A stretch of 64,000 nucleotides of DNA. Source: Ramlibacter sp. Leaf400 (GTDB taxonomy: Bacteria > Pseudomonadota > Gammaproteobacteria > Burkholderiales > Burkholderiaceae_C). Below the pieces are notes generated by a model. That model did no database searches. It was not told the origin of the DNA and saw only the letters and a program-made list of their open reading frames with translations. Shown here piece by piece: positions 43,351 through 52,104 of this stretch (positions are counted from its first letter, which is position 1; every line of letters begins with the position of its first letter). The stretch spans positions 186,001-250,000 of the forward strand of contig NZ_LMQL01000009.1 of assembly GCF_001424545.1 (NCBI RefSeq), written 5' to 3'. The translations under genes and the position numbers were made by a program.

Positions 43351-44124
43351 CTACTCGAACCAGCGGAACCAGTGATCTGCCGAGCAAACTGCAGTCAGTG
43401 GTTGGACCGGGAACGCCTGCCACGGCGCGCTCACGGTCGACTCGCTCAACCCTTCGAGCACCCGGTCCGCGATGCCACGCCTCAATCGATGTCGGTAGTC
43501 AAGAACCTGCCCCCACGTCGAGCTGCCCGTCAAATGAAGCGGACCGATCGGCGCTGCGACTGATGCCGCATACGGCGGAGGGAAGAGGTTCCGGTACGCG
43601 CGCACGTGATAGAGCCATGAGAGCCCTCGCACCTGCCGTACTTCGGGGTGCCGTTGGCGAACATCCGTGAAGAGTGCCTGCAATTCGGCGCGCCGTTCCG
43701 AGAGGCTGCTCGCCGCGAGCGGACTCGAACACCTGTGACGCTCTTCTGGCATGAAGTGGAGGCGCAACGTCCCCTGCGCGTCCGGCGCATCGTAGCTGAA
43801 GCATCCAAATGGTGATGGGCTTCGGGTAGGGGCGCTGTCATGCGTGTCCATCACGATCCGCAGAACATCGTCGTGATGCGAGCAGGCCTGGACTCCATCC
43901 AGGAAAGCCGCCCACCTGTCGTGACCCGAAGGACCGACCATTGCAAAACGCCGACGCAGGTTGGTGCATCTGCCAATAGCTTCGTGAAGCGGAATGCCGA
44001 TCAATGCCGCATACCGTTCGGCAAAGCGCACCTGCAGGTCGAAGTAGCCTGGATCGACGTGGCCGGTCACCGGCAGATTATCGGCAAGACTGCTTTCGAA
44101 AGCAGACGTCAGGCCGCCCGGCAC
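43351..44124 (-). CDS. Conserved-looking hypothetical protein
   Basis: A 257-aa reading of protein-like composition: FDLQVRFAERYAALIG, FAMVGPSGHDRWAAFLDGVQ, FGCFSYDAPDAQGTLRLHF, RGLSWLYHVRAYRNLFPPPY and WGQVLDYRHRLRRG. I recall similar SWLYN-x-YRxLFP proteins of unknown function in proteobacteria but cannot name the family. There is no ATG; GTG at 44124, with AGGAG about 13 bases before it, is the best start. It follows the hybrid kinase gene by 43 bases on the same strand. An artefact is unlikely given the composition. Confidence 0.6.
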   Translation of the reverse strand: MPGGLTSAFESSLADNLPVTGHVDPGYFDLQVRFAERYAALIGIPLHEAIGRCTNLRRRFAMVGPSGHDRWAAFLDGVQACSHHDDVLRIVMDTHDSAPTRSPSPFGCFSYDAPDAQGTLRLHFMPEERHRCSSPLAASSLSERRAELQALFTDVRQRHPEVRQVRGLSWLYHVRAYRNLFPPPYAASVAAPIGPLHLTGSSTWGQVLDYRHRLRRGIADRVLEGLSESTVSAPWQAFPVQPLTAVCSADHWFRWFE

Positions 44125-44167
44125 AGGCGTTCGATGGCTCCTGAACGCAGAACCTGCAAGTTTCCGC

Positions 44168-46090
44168 TCACGCCTGCTGCAGCATCCTCGCCAGTTCCCC
44201 CATGTCTGCCGGCTTGACCAGGTAGTGGTTGAAGCCCGCGTCATTGCCGCGAGTTCTGTCGTCCGCACCGCCATAGCCGGTGAGCGCGATGAAGGTCGCA
44301 GCACTCCCGTTGGGGTGGGCACGCAAGCGCCGGGCGAGGGTGAAGCCGTCGATGCCGGGCAAGCCGATGTCCAGCACGAAAGCATCGAAGGATGAGAGCT
44401 GGACCGCCGCGAGCGCTTGCGCGGGTTCGTGCATCACGCGCGCCGCGTGGCCCAGGCTCTCCAGGAGCATCCCCAGGGTCTCGGCGGCATCCTTGTTGTC
44501 GTCGACGACCATGACCCGCAGGGCTTGTGACGCTCGCGGCATCTGGATCACTTCATCGGGGTCGGATGTCGTGGACGTTCCGGCCTTCATCAGCGGAAGC
44601 GTGACGGCGAATGTGCTGCCCCGTCCAGGCCCCTGACTCTCGCCGGTGACGCGGCCACCGTGAAGCTCCACCAGGCTCTTCACGAGAGCGAGCCCCAGAC
44701 CGAGCCCGCCTTGCCCGCGATCGGGCGTGCGCTCGCCCTGCGTGAACAGGTCGAACACATGGGGCAGCAGCTGCGGCTCGATCCCGATGCCGGTGTCGGC
44801 CACGCGCACCTCCACGGCTTCGCCGACAGCCAGCGAGACCGAGAGGCCGCCGTTCGGCGCCGTGTATTTCGCGGCGTTGTTGAGCAAGTTCGACACGACC
44901 TGAACGAGCCGGGTGCGATCGCCAAGGACGTGCACGTCGCCGGACGGCATGCGCGTCGTCAGCTGGTGCCCGCGCGCCTCGATCAAGGGCCGCACCTGCT
45001 CGATCGCACTGCCGAGCACTCCCTTGATCTCCACCGGCCTGCGCTCCAGCTCGACAAGCCCCCGCGTGACCCGCGAGACGTCCAGCAGGTCGTCGACCAG
45101 TTCCGTCATGTGACGCACCTGGCGCTCGACGATCGCCGCGGAGCGCGCAACCCTTGCCGGGTCGTCGGACGCCGCCTTCAGGAGCTGCGCCGCGGTGCTG
45201 ATCGGCGCCAGCGGGTTGCGCAATTCGTGCGCGAGCATCGCCAGGAAGTCGTCCTTGCGCCGGTTGTTGGCAAGCAGCTCGTCCCGCGCCTCCTTCTGCT
45301 CGTGGATGTCGGTGCACGTTCCCATCCACCGAACGATGAGGCCTTGCTCGTTGCGCACGGGAAGTGCCCGCCCGAGCACCCACCGGTACTCGCCCGAGCG
45401 GTGCCGCAACCGGTATTCGATCTCGTACGGATCGCCCGTCCCGAGGCTGTGCCGCCACACCTCCCAGGCGCGAGGCTGGTCTTCTGGATGGAACATGCCG
45501 TTCCAGGCTTCCCCGTCGGTGGAACCCTGCGGCGCGCCGGTGAACTCGTACCACTGCCGGTTGTAGTAGTCGTGGTAGCCATCCGGCAGCGTTGACCACA
45601 CCATTTGCGGCATGGCATCGGCGATCGTCCTGAACTGCGCCTCGCTCGCGCGCAATGCCCGGTCCGCCAACAGGCGGTCCGTCACGTCTTCGTGGATCAA
45701 CATGACTTCCACGACGTTGCCATCCGGACCCTTGATGGGCCGTGCCGTGGCTTCGACCCACCGAGCCGACCCCGGCTTGCCCAGTTCTGCAGGGTCGTAG
45801 TGGATCGCCGGCAGCCGCACCGGTTCACCCGCGAACGCACGCCGCAAATGAGCGGTCACCCCCTTCACCTCGAGCTGCGGGTCGGTGAGCATGTTGTACT
45901 CGGAGAGCACGAATTCGAGGAGAGGGTCCCCTTCGTGCGTGCCCCAGAGGTCCTTCCATGCCTGGTTCACCCGCAAGGTCCGGCCGTCCACGGACAGCAG
46001 TTGCACGCTGAAGGGGGCCTGCTCGAAGAGAGTCTGGAATCGCTGATCTGTGTTGAGCTCAGCCGCTGGAGAGGGGGCGGGGATGGTCAC
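44168..46090 (-). CDS. PAS-domain hybrid histidine kinase with C-terminal receiver
   Basis: Cytoplasmic sensor of about 640 aa. Order: PAS (FQTLFEQAPFSVQLLSVDG), second PAS with PAC (FRTIADAMPQMVWSTLPDG, WMGTCTDIHEQ), HisKA with H-box MLAHELRNPLAPI, HATPase (NLLNNAAKY, GGLGLGLALVKSLVELHGG) and a receiver domain with Asp in FVLDIGLPGIDG and Lys in YLVKPAD. No response regulator with an output domain is adjacent. The start is uncertain: GTG at 46090 gives MTIPAPSPAAEL; an ATG at 46261 would add 57 residues of non-protein-like composition. Confidence 0.87.
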   Translation of the reverse strand: MTIPAPSPAAELNTDQRFQTLFEQAPFSVQLLSVDGRTLRVNQAWKDLWGTHEGDPLLEFVLSEYNMLTDPQLEVKGVTAHLRRAFAGEPVRLPAIHYDPAELGKPGSARWVEATARPIKGPDGNVVEVMLIHEDVTDRLLADRALRASEAQFRTIADAMPQMVWSTLPDGYHDYYNRQWYEFTGAPQGSTDGEAWNGMFHPEDQPRAWEVWRHSLGTGDPYEIEYRLRHRSGEYRWVLGRALPVRNEQGLIVRWMGTCTDIHEQKEARDELLANNRRKDDFLAMLAHELRNPLAPISTAAQLLKAASDDPARVARSAAIVERQVRHMTELVDDLLDVSRVTRGLVELERRPVEIKGVLGSAIEQVRPLIEARGHQLTTRMPSGDVHVLGDRTRLVQVVSNLLNNAAKYTAPNGGLSVSLAVGEAVEVRVADTGIGIEPQLLPHVFDLFTQGERTPDRGQGGLGLGLALVKSLVELHGGRVTGESQGPGRGSTFAVTLPLMKAGTSTTSDPDEVIQMPRASQALRVMVVDDNKDAAETLGMLLESLGHAARVMHEPAQALAAVQLSSFDAFVLDIGLPGIDGFTLARRLRAHPNGSAATFIALTGYGGADDRTRGNDAGFNHYLVKPADMGELARMLQQA

Positions 46091-46276
46091 CGGGGCATTG
46101 TGCCCACCGCCGCCACGAGCCGGCCGGCAGCAGACAATCAAGGGGCTTTGGCCAAAGACAGGTGTGTTATCCCGCAGCAATCGCTGACCGGCAAGACGCT
46201 GGACGACTCGATCGAAGGCCGGCTCGACGTGGCGTCCTAGTTCATCGTCGCCGACGTTCATGACGTCGGCTGCACA

Positions 46277-47014
46277 TCAGGACAGCCCCCGCAGGATCAC
46301 GCCGCAGCCGCCTGCGGTGAGGAAGACGAGCAGCAGGCGCTTGACAGTGGCGGGGGCGATCTTCTTTCGCAGCGACGCGCCGAGCGCCAGCCCGCCCAGG
46401 CTGAAGGGAACAGCGCTCGCCGCGGTCAGCACGAGGCCCTCCTGATGGAGCAGCCCGGTGCCGGCAAAGGCCGCCAGCCTGACGATCGCACTGAGGAAGA
46501 TGACGGTTGCGATCGTCGCCCTGAAAGTCTCGAGGTCGGGCAGGCGGCGCGAGAGGTACATCGTGTAGATCGGGCCGCCGGTTCCGAACAAGGCGCTGAA
46601 CATCCCCCCGGCGAGCCCGGCGGGCACGACCCAGCCGCTGTGGAGCACGCGCTGGTCGGCTGCCGGCGAGAGAAGGCTGCGGGCCGCCATCGCGATCACG
46701 AAGACGCCGAGGCCGATCAGCAGCCATCGCGCGTCGAGCCTTGCCAAGGCCGTGGCCCCTATCCACACGCCGAGCAGCAGGAACGGCGACAGGCGCAGCA
46801 GTTCCTTCCGGGAAACGAGCTTGCCGTTCCTCAGTCCCACCAGCGTGGTCGCCAGGAGATCCAGCAGGACGATCAGGGGAACCGCGAACTGCAGCGGCAC
46901 GACCTGCACCAGCACCGGGACGGCCACCATGGCGGCGCCGAATCCGGTGAGGCCGAAGACCGTATAGGCGACCGTGATGGTCGCCGCGATCGACAGGTAC
47001 TCGGTGGTGCTCAC
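46277..47014 (-). CDS. TauE/SafE family sulfite or sulfonate exporter
   Basis: Membrane protein of 245 aa with about eight hydrophobic segments. The family repeats are visible: FGLTGFGAAMVAVPVLV near the N-terminus and AGGMFSALFGTGGPIYTMYL in the second half. TauE/SafE proteins export sulfite, sulfoacetate and related anions. The start is GTG at 47014. It is the last gene of the leftward row YeiE-type LysR, Bug receptor, YeiH, TauE, which supports a sulfite role. Confidence 0.87.
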   Translation of the reverse strand: MSTTEYLSIAATITVAYTVFGLTGFGAAMVAVPVLVQVVPLQFAVPLIVLLDLLATTLVGLRNGKLVSRKELLRLSPFLLLGVWIGATALARLDARWLLIGLGVFVIAMAARSLLSPAADQRVLHSGWVVPAGLAGGMFSALFGTGGPIYTMYLSRRLPDLETFRATIATVIFLSAIVRLAAFAGTGLLHQEGLVLTAASAVPFSLGGLALGASLRKKIAPATVKRLLLVFLTAGGCGVILRGLS

Positions 47015-47091
47015 GTTGGATGGGGGCCGTGGCGTTGGGCGCGAACGTGCGGGGCGCGGCAAGGCTCTTCGCCCTGCGTGCCCTGCGCGGT

Positions 47092-48114
47092 TCAGGACAG
47101 CCCGAGCTTGAGTCCGAGCAGGGCGGCCGCGACGAACACGGCGATGAACAGGGTTTCGACCACCAGCATGAGGACAGGCTGCCACCCGAGTTTCAGCAGG
47201 TCTTCGAAGGACGTCTTGACGCCCGCCGCGGCGATGGCGATCACCAGCAGCCACCGGGACGCATCGCTGGCCATCGACACGGCCTGGGTCGGCAGCACGC
47301 CGGTGCTCGACACCACCACGAGGGCGATGAACGCCAGCAGGAACCCCGGGACCGGCGGAACCTTCCTGTCCAGGCCGACGGCGGCGGCCCCCGCCCGGCG
47401 AAAGGCCAGGCAGATGACCAGGACGACCGGCACCAGCAGGAGCACGCGAAAGAGCTTGACCACCGTGGCCGTGTCGGCCGCCTGCGTGCCGAGCAGCGCT
47501 CCGGCGGCCACGACCTGCGCCACGTCGTGGATGGTCGCGCCCAGGAAGATGCCGCTTTGCATCCCGTTCAGGTCGACCGCTTTCAGCACGAACGGGTAGA
47601 GCACCATGGCGACGGTCGAGAAGACGGTGACGCCGACGACGTTCAGCAGCGTGATGCGCTCGTTCTCCCGCGTCTGCGGCAGGACCGCGGAAATGGCCAT
47701 CGCGGCCGAAGCCCCGCAGATGGCCACCGCGCCGCCGGAGAGCACTCCCTCCTCCGGCCGGCGCTTGAGGACGCGGGCGAGCAGCACGCCGCAGCAGATG
47801 GTGAGCGTCATCGCCAGCACGACGACTGCGGCGGTCTTCCACCCCAGGTCGGCCACCTGCTCGACCGTGATCCGCGCGCCGAGGAGCGCGACGCCCACCC
47901 GCAGCAGGGTGCGCCCGCAGAAGTCCACGCCTGTCTTGATCTGCGGGTTCGCACTGAGGAAGTGGAACGCCAGGCCGATCAGCAGGGCATAGATCAACTG
48001 GGGGCCGCCGTAGTGCTCCGACACGAAGGTCGAAGCCAGGGCGATGACGACGCAGACGAGCGTTCCAGGCCACATGCGCATGGCCGAGGTACCCGCCAGG
48101 ACAACAGCGTTCAT
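47092..48114 (-). CDS. YeiH family (UPF0324) putative sulfate/sulfite exporter
   Basis: Membrane protein of 340 aa with about ten spans. Family motifs: LLIGLAFHFLSANPQIKTGVDFC, LLRVGVALLGARIT, GGAVAICGASAAMAIS, and GIFLGATIHDVAQVVAAG. YeiH proteins are linked to sulfite export and are controlled by YeiE in E. coli. The ATG at 48114 gives the normal length; a TTG at 48165 overlapping the upstream stop is possible. It shares strand and order with a YeiE-like regulator gene upstream, so the yeiE-yeiH pairing is kept with a Bug gene inserted between. Confidence 0.87.
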   Translation of the reverse strand: MNAVVLAGTSAMRMWPGTLVCVVIALASTFVSEHYGGPQLIYALLIGLAFHFLSANPQIKTGVDFCGRTLLRVGVALLGARITVEQVADLGWKTAAVVVLAMTLTICCGVLLARVLKRRPEEGVLSGGAVAICGASAAMAISAVLPQTRENERITLLNVVGVTVFSTVAMVLYPFVLKAVDLNGMQSGIFLGATIHDVAQVVAAGALLGTQAADTATVVKLFRVLLLVPVVLVICLAFRRAGAAAVGLDRKVPPVPGFLLAFIALVVVSSTGVLPTQAVSMASDASRWLLVIAIAAAGVKTSFEDLLKLGWQPVLMLVVETLFIAVFVAAALLGLKLGLS

Positions 48115-48161
48115 CGGAGGTTGCCGGGGCTCGGATGGAGTCGGTGCCAGTGGGCGCCGGG

Positions 48162-49265
48162 TCAATTGGCGCTGATCTTGCGCTTGGAGACCAGCACCTT
48201 CCAGCGCTCCGTCTCGTTGTTGATCTCATCGCCCAGCTTGCCCTTGGGCGACAGCGTGGCGGTCATGCCCTGCTCGGCCAGGTACCGCTTCATGCCCGGC
48301 TGCGCCACGGCCTGCCGCACGCTCGCATCGATCCGGTCGGTGAGCGCGGTGGGCGTGCTCGCGGGTGCGACCAGGGCGAACCAGCCGGTGAAGTCATAGT
48401 TGGAGAGGCCCGCCTCGGCGACGGTGGGCACCTCCGGCAGCAGCGCGACCCGCTCCTTGCCCGTCACGGCCAGGGCGCGGATCTTGCCGGTCTTGAGCAG
48501 CGGCGAGATGGCGTTGATGTTGCCGACCGCCATCTGGACGACGCCTGCCAGCAGGTCGGCGTAGGCCGGGCCCTCGCCCTTGTAGGCGATGTGGGTGATG
48601 TCGATGCCTGTGGCGTCCGCGAACGATTCCCCCGCCATGTGCACCTGGCTGCCGTTGCCGGCCGATGCGAAATTCACCTTCGCAGGGTTGGCCTTCGCGT
48701 ACGCGATCAGCTCCTGCATGTTCCTGGCCGGTAGGTCGGAATTCACGGTGACGACCATCGGTCCGCTCGCCACCTTGGTGATCAGCTCGAAGCTGCGGGT
48801 CGAGTACGGCAGCTTCGAGTAGATGTGCGGGTTGACGGTGAACATGCTCCCGGAGGCGAGCAGCAGGGTGTACCCGTCGGAAGGCGACTTGGCGACCACC
48901 TCCGCGCCGAGCGCACCGCCTGCCCCCGGACGGTTGTCGACCACGACGGATTGCTTCCAGATCTTGCCGAGTTCATTGGCAAGGGCACGCCCCAGCAGAT
49001 CCGTCGCGCCGCCGGCGGCGAACGGGATCACGATCTTGACCGGCTTGTCCGGCCACTCCGACGCCGCGGCATTCCTGCCGCTCAAGGCCAGGAGGCCGAG
49101 GATGATCGCCAATGAAATCCGGCCGAGCGCACGCTCGGACCGCTCCTGGGCGGTGGGCTGGGGGGCTTCCGGGCGGCGCCGGGCAGCCGGGGCCTGCAGG
49201 AAGGCACGCAGTGCCCGCAGGGGGCTCTTCCACCGGGCCCAGCCCAGGTTCGTCTCATGGTTCAT
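48162..49265 (-). CDS. Bug family (TctC-like) substrate-binding protein with N-terminal extension
   Basis: Periplasmic receptor of 367 aa. The Bug core is intact: KPVKIVIPFAAGGATDLLGR, VVVDNRPGAGGALGAE, and HIAYKGEGPAYADLLAG. About 48 polar residues precede the hydrophobic signal segment (SLAIILGLLALSG), far longer than in the other three Bug proteins here. The ATG at 49265 nevertheless has a strong AAGGAGA site, so the extension looks real. Lying between a YeiE-like regulator and YeiH/TauE exporters, it may bind a sulfonate. Confidence 0.9.
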   Translation of the reverse strand: MNHETNLGWARWKSPLRALRAFLQAPAARRRPEAPQPTAQERSERALGRISLAIILGLLALSGRNAAASEWPDKPVKIVIPFAAGGATDLLGRALANELGKIWKQSVVVDNRPGAGGALGAEVVAKSPSDGYTLLLASGSMFTVNPHIYSKLPYSTRSFELITKVASGPMVVTVNSDLPARNMQELIAYAKANPAKVNFASAGNGSQVHMAGESFADATGIDITHIAYKGEGPAYADLLAGVVQMAVGNINAISPLLKTGKIRALAVTGKERVALLPEVPTVAEAGLSNYDFTGWFALVAPASTPTALTDRIDASVRQAVAQPGMKRYLAEQGMTATLSPKGKLGDEINNETERWKVLVSKRKISAN

Positions 49266-49407
49266 TGGTGTCTCCTTCTGGTGAACATCGCTGCAAGCAG
49301 GCAGCTGTCTTTGCAATGCAGCGGTCTGCTGCGACTGTAGGGAGCAGGTCCGCTTGGGCGAAACGAATAATTCAGCTCGAACTGACCGGCGCAAGTGGTC
49401 ACCTCGC

Positions 49408-50286
49408 TCAATGCACGAAGCTGGAGGCGGCTTCCGAGAGCTGGCGCTCCGGATGCACCACGAGGAACAGCGGCCTTGTCATCGCAGGCAGCTGCGTTGC
49501 GAGCTCCACGAGCGTTCGCTGCTCCAGCATCTCCTGCACCAGCAGCCGGGACAGGCAGCTGATGCCCAGGCCGGCCGCCACCGCGCGCTTGATGGCCTCG
49601 GAGCTGCCCAGCACCTGGCCGACCTGCAATTCCCCCAGCAGCGGCACCAGGACTGCCTGCACGGCATCCCGGGTGCCCGAGCCCTCCTCGCGCAGGATCC
49701 AGCTGGCGCGGCGCAGCGCGTCGATCGGGATGCACGGCTGGGAGGTTCGCTGCAGTGTCGCCAGGGCGTGGTGCGGCGCGGCCACCAGCACGAGTTCGTC
49801 ATCGCGCCAGTGCGCCAGGTTCAGGCCGGGCAGCCGGCTGGGGCCTTCGATCAGGCCGGCGTCCACGCGCAGTTCGCTGACGGCCCTGGCGACATCCTGC
49901 GAGTTGCCGATCTGCACGTCGACGCGCCGGTCCGGATAGCGCTTGCTGTACGCAGCCAGCAGGTCGGGAACGAGGTAGTTCCCGACGGTGGTGCTCGCAG
50001 CGAGCTTCAGGTGACCGAGCTGGCTGGATCGGCTGAAGTCCTGCTCGATGCCCCGGGCGCCATCGAGCAGGCGCGCGGCCCGCTCGTGGAGCGCCCGCCC
50101 GAGGTCGTTCAGCACGAGTTTCTTGCCCACCCGGTCGAACAGCTGCGCTCCGAGGGTGAGCTCCAGGTCGTTCAAGGCCGCACTCACGGCCGACTGCGAC
50201 AGCGCAACGTCCGCGCCGGCGGCCGACGTCGAGCCCGCACGTGCGACGGCGGAAAAAAGCTCGAGCTGGCGCAGGGTGATACGCAC
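49408..50286 (-). CDS. YeiE-like LysR family regulator
   Basis: Regulator of 292 aa. The N-terminus MRITLRQLELFSAVARAGST with SQSAVSAALNDLELTLGAQLFDRVGKK and the effector region ASTTVGNYLVPDLLAAY, VQIGNSQDVARAV, LIEGPS, WILREEGSGTRD and GSSEAIKRAVAAGLGISCLSR follow E. coli YeiE closely, as I remember that sequence. YeiE senses sulfite and controls yeiH. Here a yeiH-type gene lies downstream in the same direction, after the Bug gene. It starts 15 bases after the stop of another LysR gene, so both may share a transcript. Confidence 0.85.
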   Translation of the reverse strand: MRITLRQLELFSAVARAGSTSAAGADVALSQSAVSAALNDLELTLGAQLFDRVGKKLVLNDLGRALHERAARLLDGARGIEQDFSRSSQLGHLKLAASTTVGNYLVPDLLAAYSKRYPDRRVDVQIGNSQDVARAVSELRVDAGLIEGPSRLPGLNLAHWRDDELVLVAAPHHALATLQRTSQPCIPIDALRRASWILREEGSGTRDAVQAVLVPLLGELQVGQVLGSSEAIKRAVAAGLGISCLSRLLVQEMLEQRTLVELATQLPAMTRPLFLVVHPERQLSEAASSFVH

Positions 50287-50301
50287 GTGAAAGGGCTGCG
50301 C

Positions 50302-51222
50302 TCAGGGGCGCGAGCCGTGGGTGCCGCCGGGGGCGCCGGCCTTGCCGCCGTTGGACTTCGCGGACACCGCGCGCAAGGCATCCAGGAGGATCTGCGCGAG
50401 ATGGGCCCGGGGGTTCTCGCGCGGCACCAGGATGCCCAGCCGGCGGGTGAGCGGTGGAGAGCCGAAAGGAATGGTGCGGATCGACGCCGGGAATTCGCTC
50501 TTGAGGTCGCGCGCCGGCACGATCGATGTGCCCAGGCCATTGGCGACCATGGCGATCACGCCTTCCAGGTTGTCGATCTCCATGACGGAGCGCACGGTGA
50601 TCTTGCGGCGCGTGATCTCCTCGTGGATCAGGTAGCCGACGCGCGCCGAACGGTTGAACCGCACGTAGGGGGTGGACTCCAGCACCTCCTTGTCCGTGCC
50701 GCCCTCGGTGGTCCGGTGGGTGATCACGACGAACGGCTCGTCCGCGAACGGCAGGAATTCCAGTTCGCTGCGCATGGACTCGGGCTCGGTGGTGATGGCC
50801 ACGTCCAGTTGCCGGTGGTACACCGCCTTCTCGAGTTCGTGGGTCAGCCCGGTGGTGAGGTGGATGTCGATGCCATGGCCCTGCTGGCGCATCCGCTTCA
50901 AGGCCAGGGGAAGGACGCCGGAGACGCAGGTGTGCACGGATCCGAGCTTGAGAAGGCCGCCCCCGGCATCCTTCTTCAGCGCGGCGCTCATGCTCTCCCA
51001 GTGGGCGATCAGCTCGCGTGCCCGGTGGGTGAGCGCCAGCCCGCTGTCGGTCAGCACCGGCGGCCGCCGGCTGCGGTCGAAGATCGTGATGCCCAGCTCC
51101 TCTTCCAGCGCCCGCATCTGCATGCTGACCGCCGACAGCGACAGGCCGATGGCGTTTCCGGCCTCGGCGAAGCTGCCGCGATCGGCGATGGCGATGAGGG
51201 TGTAGAGGGTCTTGACGTCCAT
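50302..51222 (-). CDS. LysR family transcriptional regulator
   Basis: Regulator of 306 aa. The winged helix starts MDVKTLYTLIAIADRGSFAEAG with recognition helix SLSAVSMQMRALEEELG; the effector domain has GSVHTCVSGVLPLALKRM and ends with a Gly/Lys-rich tail. The start ATG at 51222 is family-normal; the long upstream frame lies inside the amidohydrolase gene. It follows that gene by 20 bases on the same strand, suggesting it belongs to the SDH-fumarase-amidohydrolase operon and may regulate it. Confidence 0.88.
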   Translation of the reverse strand: MDVKTLYTLIAIADRGSFAEAGNAIGLSLSAVSMQMRALEEELGITIFDRSRRPPVLTDSGLALTHRARELIAHWESMSAALKKDAGGGLLKLGSVHTCVSGVLPLALKRMRQQGHGIDIHLTTGLTHELEKAVYHRQLDVAITTEPESMRSELEFLPFADEPFVVITHRTTEGGTDKEVLESTPYVRFNRSARVGYLIHEEITRRKITVRSVMEIDNLEGVIAMVANGLGTSIVPARDLKSEFPASIRTIPFGSPPLTRRLGILVPRENPRAHLAQILLDALRAVSAKSNGGKAGAPGGTHGSRP

Positions 51223-51242
51223 GTCGGTTCTTTTTGCCGGCG

Positions 51243-52076
51243 CTACAGGTCCAGCAGGCGCCTGGCGTTGCCGCCCATCACCTTGGCCAGGTTCCCGGGC
51301 TTGAGCGGCAAGGTCTCGAACCACTCCTTGTAGTCCCGGACCGGGCAGAACGGGAAGGAGCTGGCATAGAGCATGCGATCGGCCAGGAAACTGTCGGCGG
51401 CCTTCACGTACTCCTCCCAGCCGGGCATGCGGGAGAAATACATGTCGGGCGAGAGGAACATGTTCGGCCGGCGGAAAGCGATGTGCAGGATCTCGTTGAC
51501 CCAGGGCCAGCCCCCGTGCGCCACGACCACGTTCAGCTTGGGAAAGTCGGCCAGCACGCGGTCGGTGCGGATCGGGTCCGAGTAGCTCAGGTCCGGCCCG
51601 GCGGTGCCGCCGACCATCATGATCACGGGCACCTGCAGGTCCTCGCAATGCCCGTAGATCGGGTAGAGCCGGCGGTCGTCCGCGTACATCGGCACGGGGT
51701 ACGAACCCGGCTCGATGTTGACCAGCTTGAAACCGCTCTTGACGGCGGCGGTGATGGTGTCGCACGCGCCCTTGCGCGAGGTCGGGTCGATCGACGCGGC
51801 GCCGATGAAGCGGCCGGGGTGGTCGGCGACGATGCGCTGGACGTCGGCGTTGGGAACGCTGCCCAGGGTGCCGGCGAGGCGGCCGACCACGACGCCCTTG
51901 GCGACGCCGGCCTGGTCCATCTCCTGGAGCAGCAGCTCCATCGACTGCTTCTGGGCGGCGGGCGAGGGCTCGAAGCCCACCGTGCGCGTGAAGCCGTCGC
52001 GGCGCTCGCCGGCGGAGTACATCAGGGTGTCGAGGAAGCCGCCCACGGGCGGGCGGAGGCGAAAGTCGATGATCAT
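51243..52076 (-). CDS. Amidohydrolase family protein (Amidohydro_2, metal-dependent hydrolase)
   Basis: TIM-barrel protein of 277 aa. It starts IIDFRLRPPVGGFLD, where the first metal-binding HxH of the family is replaced by Arg-containing FRLRP. Later GVVVGRL, VVVAHGGWPWVNEIL (His) and YASSFPFCPVRDY (in place of the usual GSDYPF Asp) mark the barrel ends. The missing His and Asp ligands suggest it binds metal differently or acts without one, like some lactonase/decarboxylase-type members. It follows the fumarase beta-subunit gene by 28 bases. It may process a lactone or acid upstream of the C4/C5-diacid genes. Confidence 0.8.
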   Translation of the reverse strand: MIIDFRLRPPVGGFLDTLMYSAGERRDGFTRTVGFEPSPAAQKQSMELLLQEMDQAGVAKGVVVGRLAGTLGSVPNADVQRIVADHPGRFIGAASIDPTSRKGACDTITAAVKSGFKLVNIEPGSYPVPMYADDRRLYPIYGHCEDLQVPVIMMVGGTAGPDLSYSDPIRTDRVLADFPKLNVVVAHGGWPWVNEILHIAFRRPNMFLSPDMYFSRMPGWEEYVKAADSFLADRMLYASSFPFCPVRDYKEWFETLPLKPGNLAKVMGGNARRLLDL

Positions 52077-52104
52077 GCTGTGTTCGTGGAATGTGCCGCG
52101 CGGC

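Noticed and set aside
43339..44217. Plus-strand frames opposite the hypothetical gene at 43351-44124
   Set aside because: Shorter, with poor composition; the minus-strand reading has more protein-like sequence.
46091..46276. Extension of the hybrid kinase to an ATG at 46261
   Set aside because: The added residues are not protein-like (a Gly-rich stretch before HNAP) and the GTG at 46090 directly precedes the PAS region.
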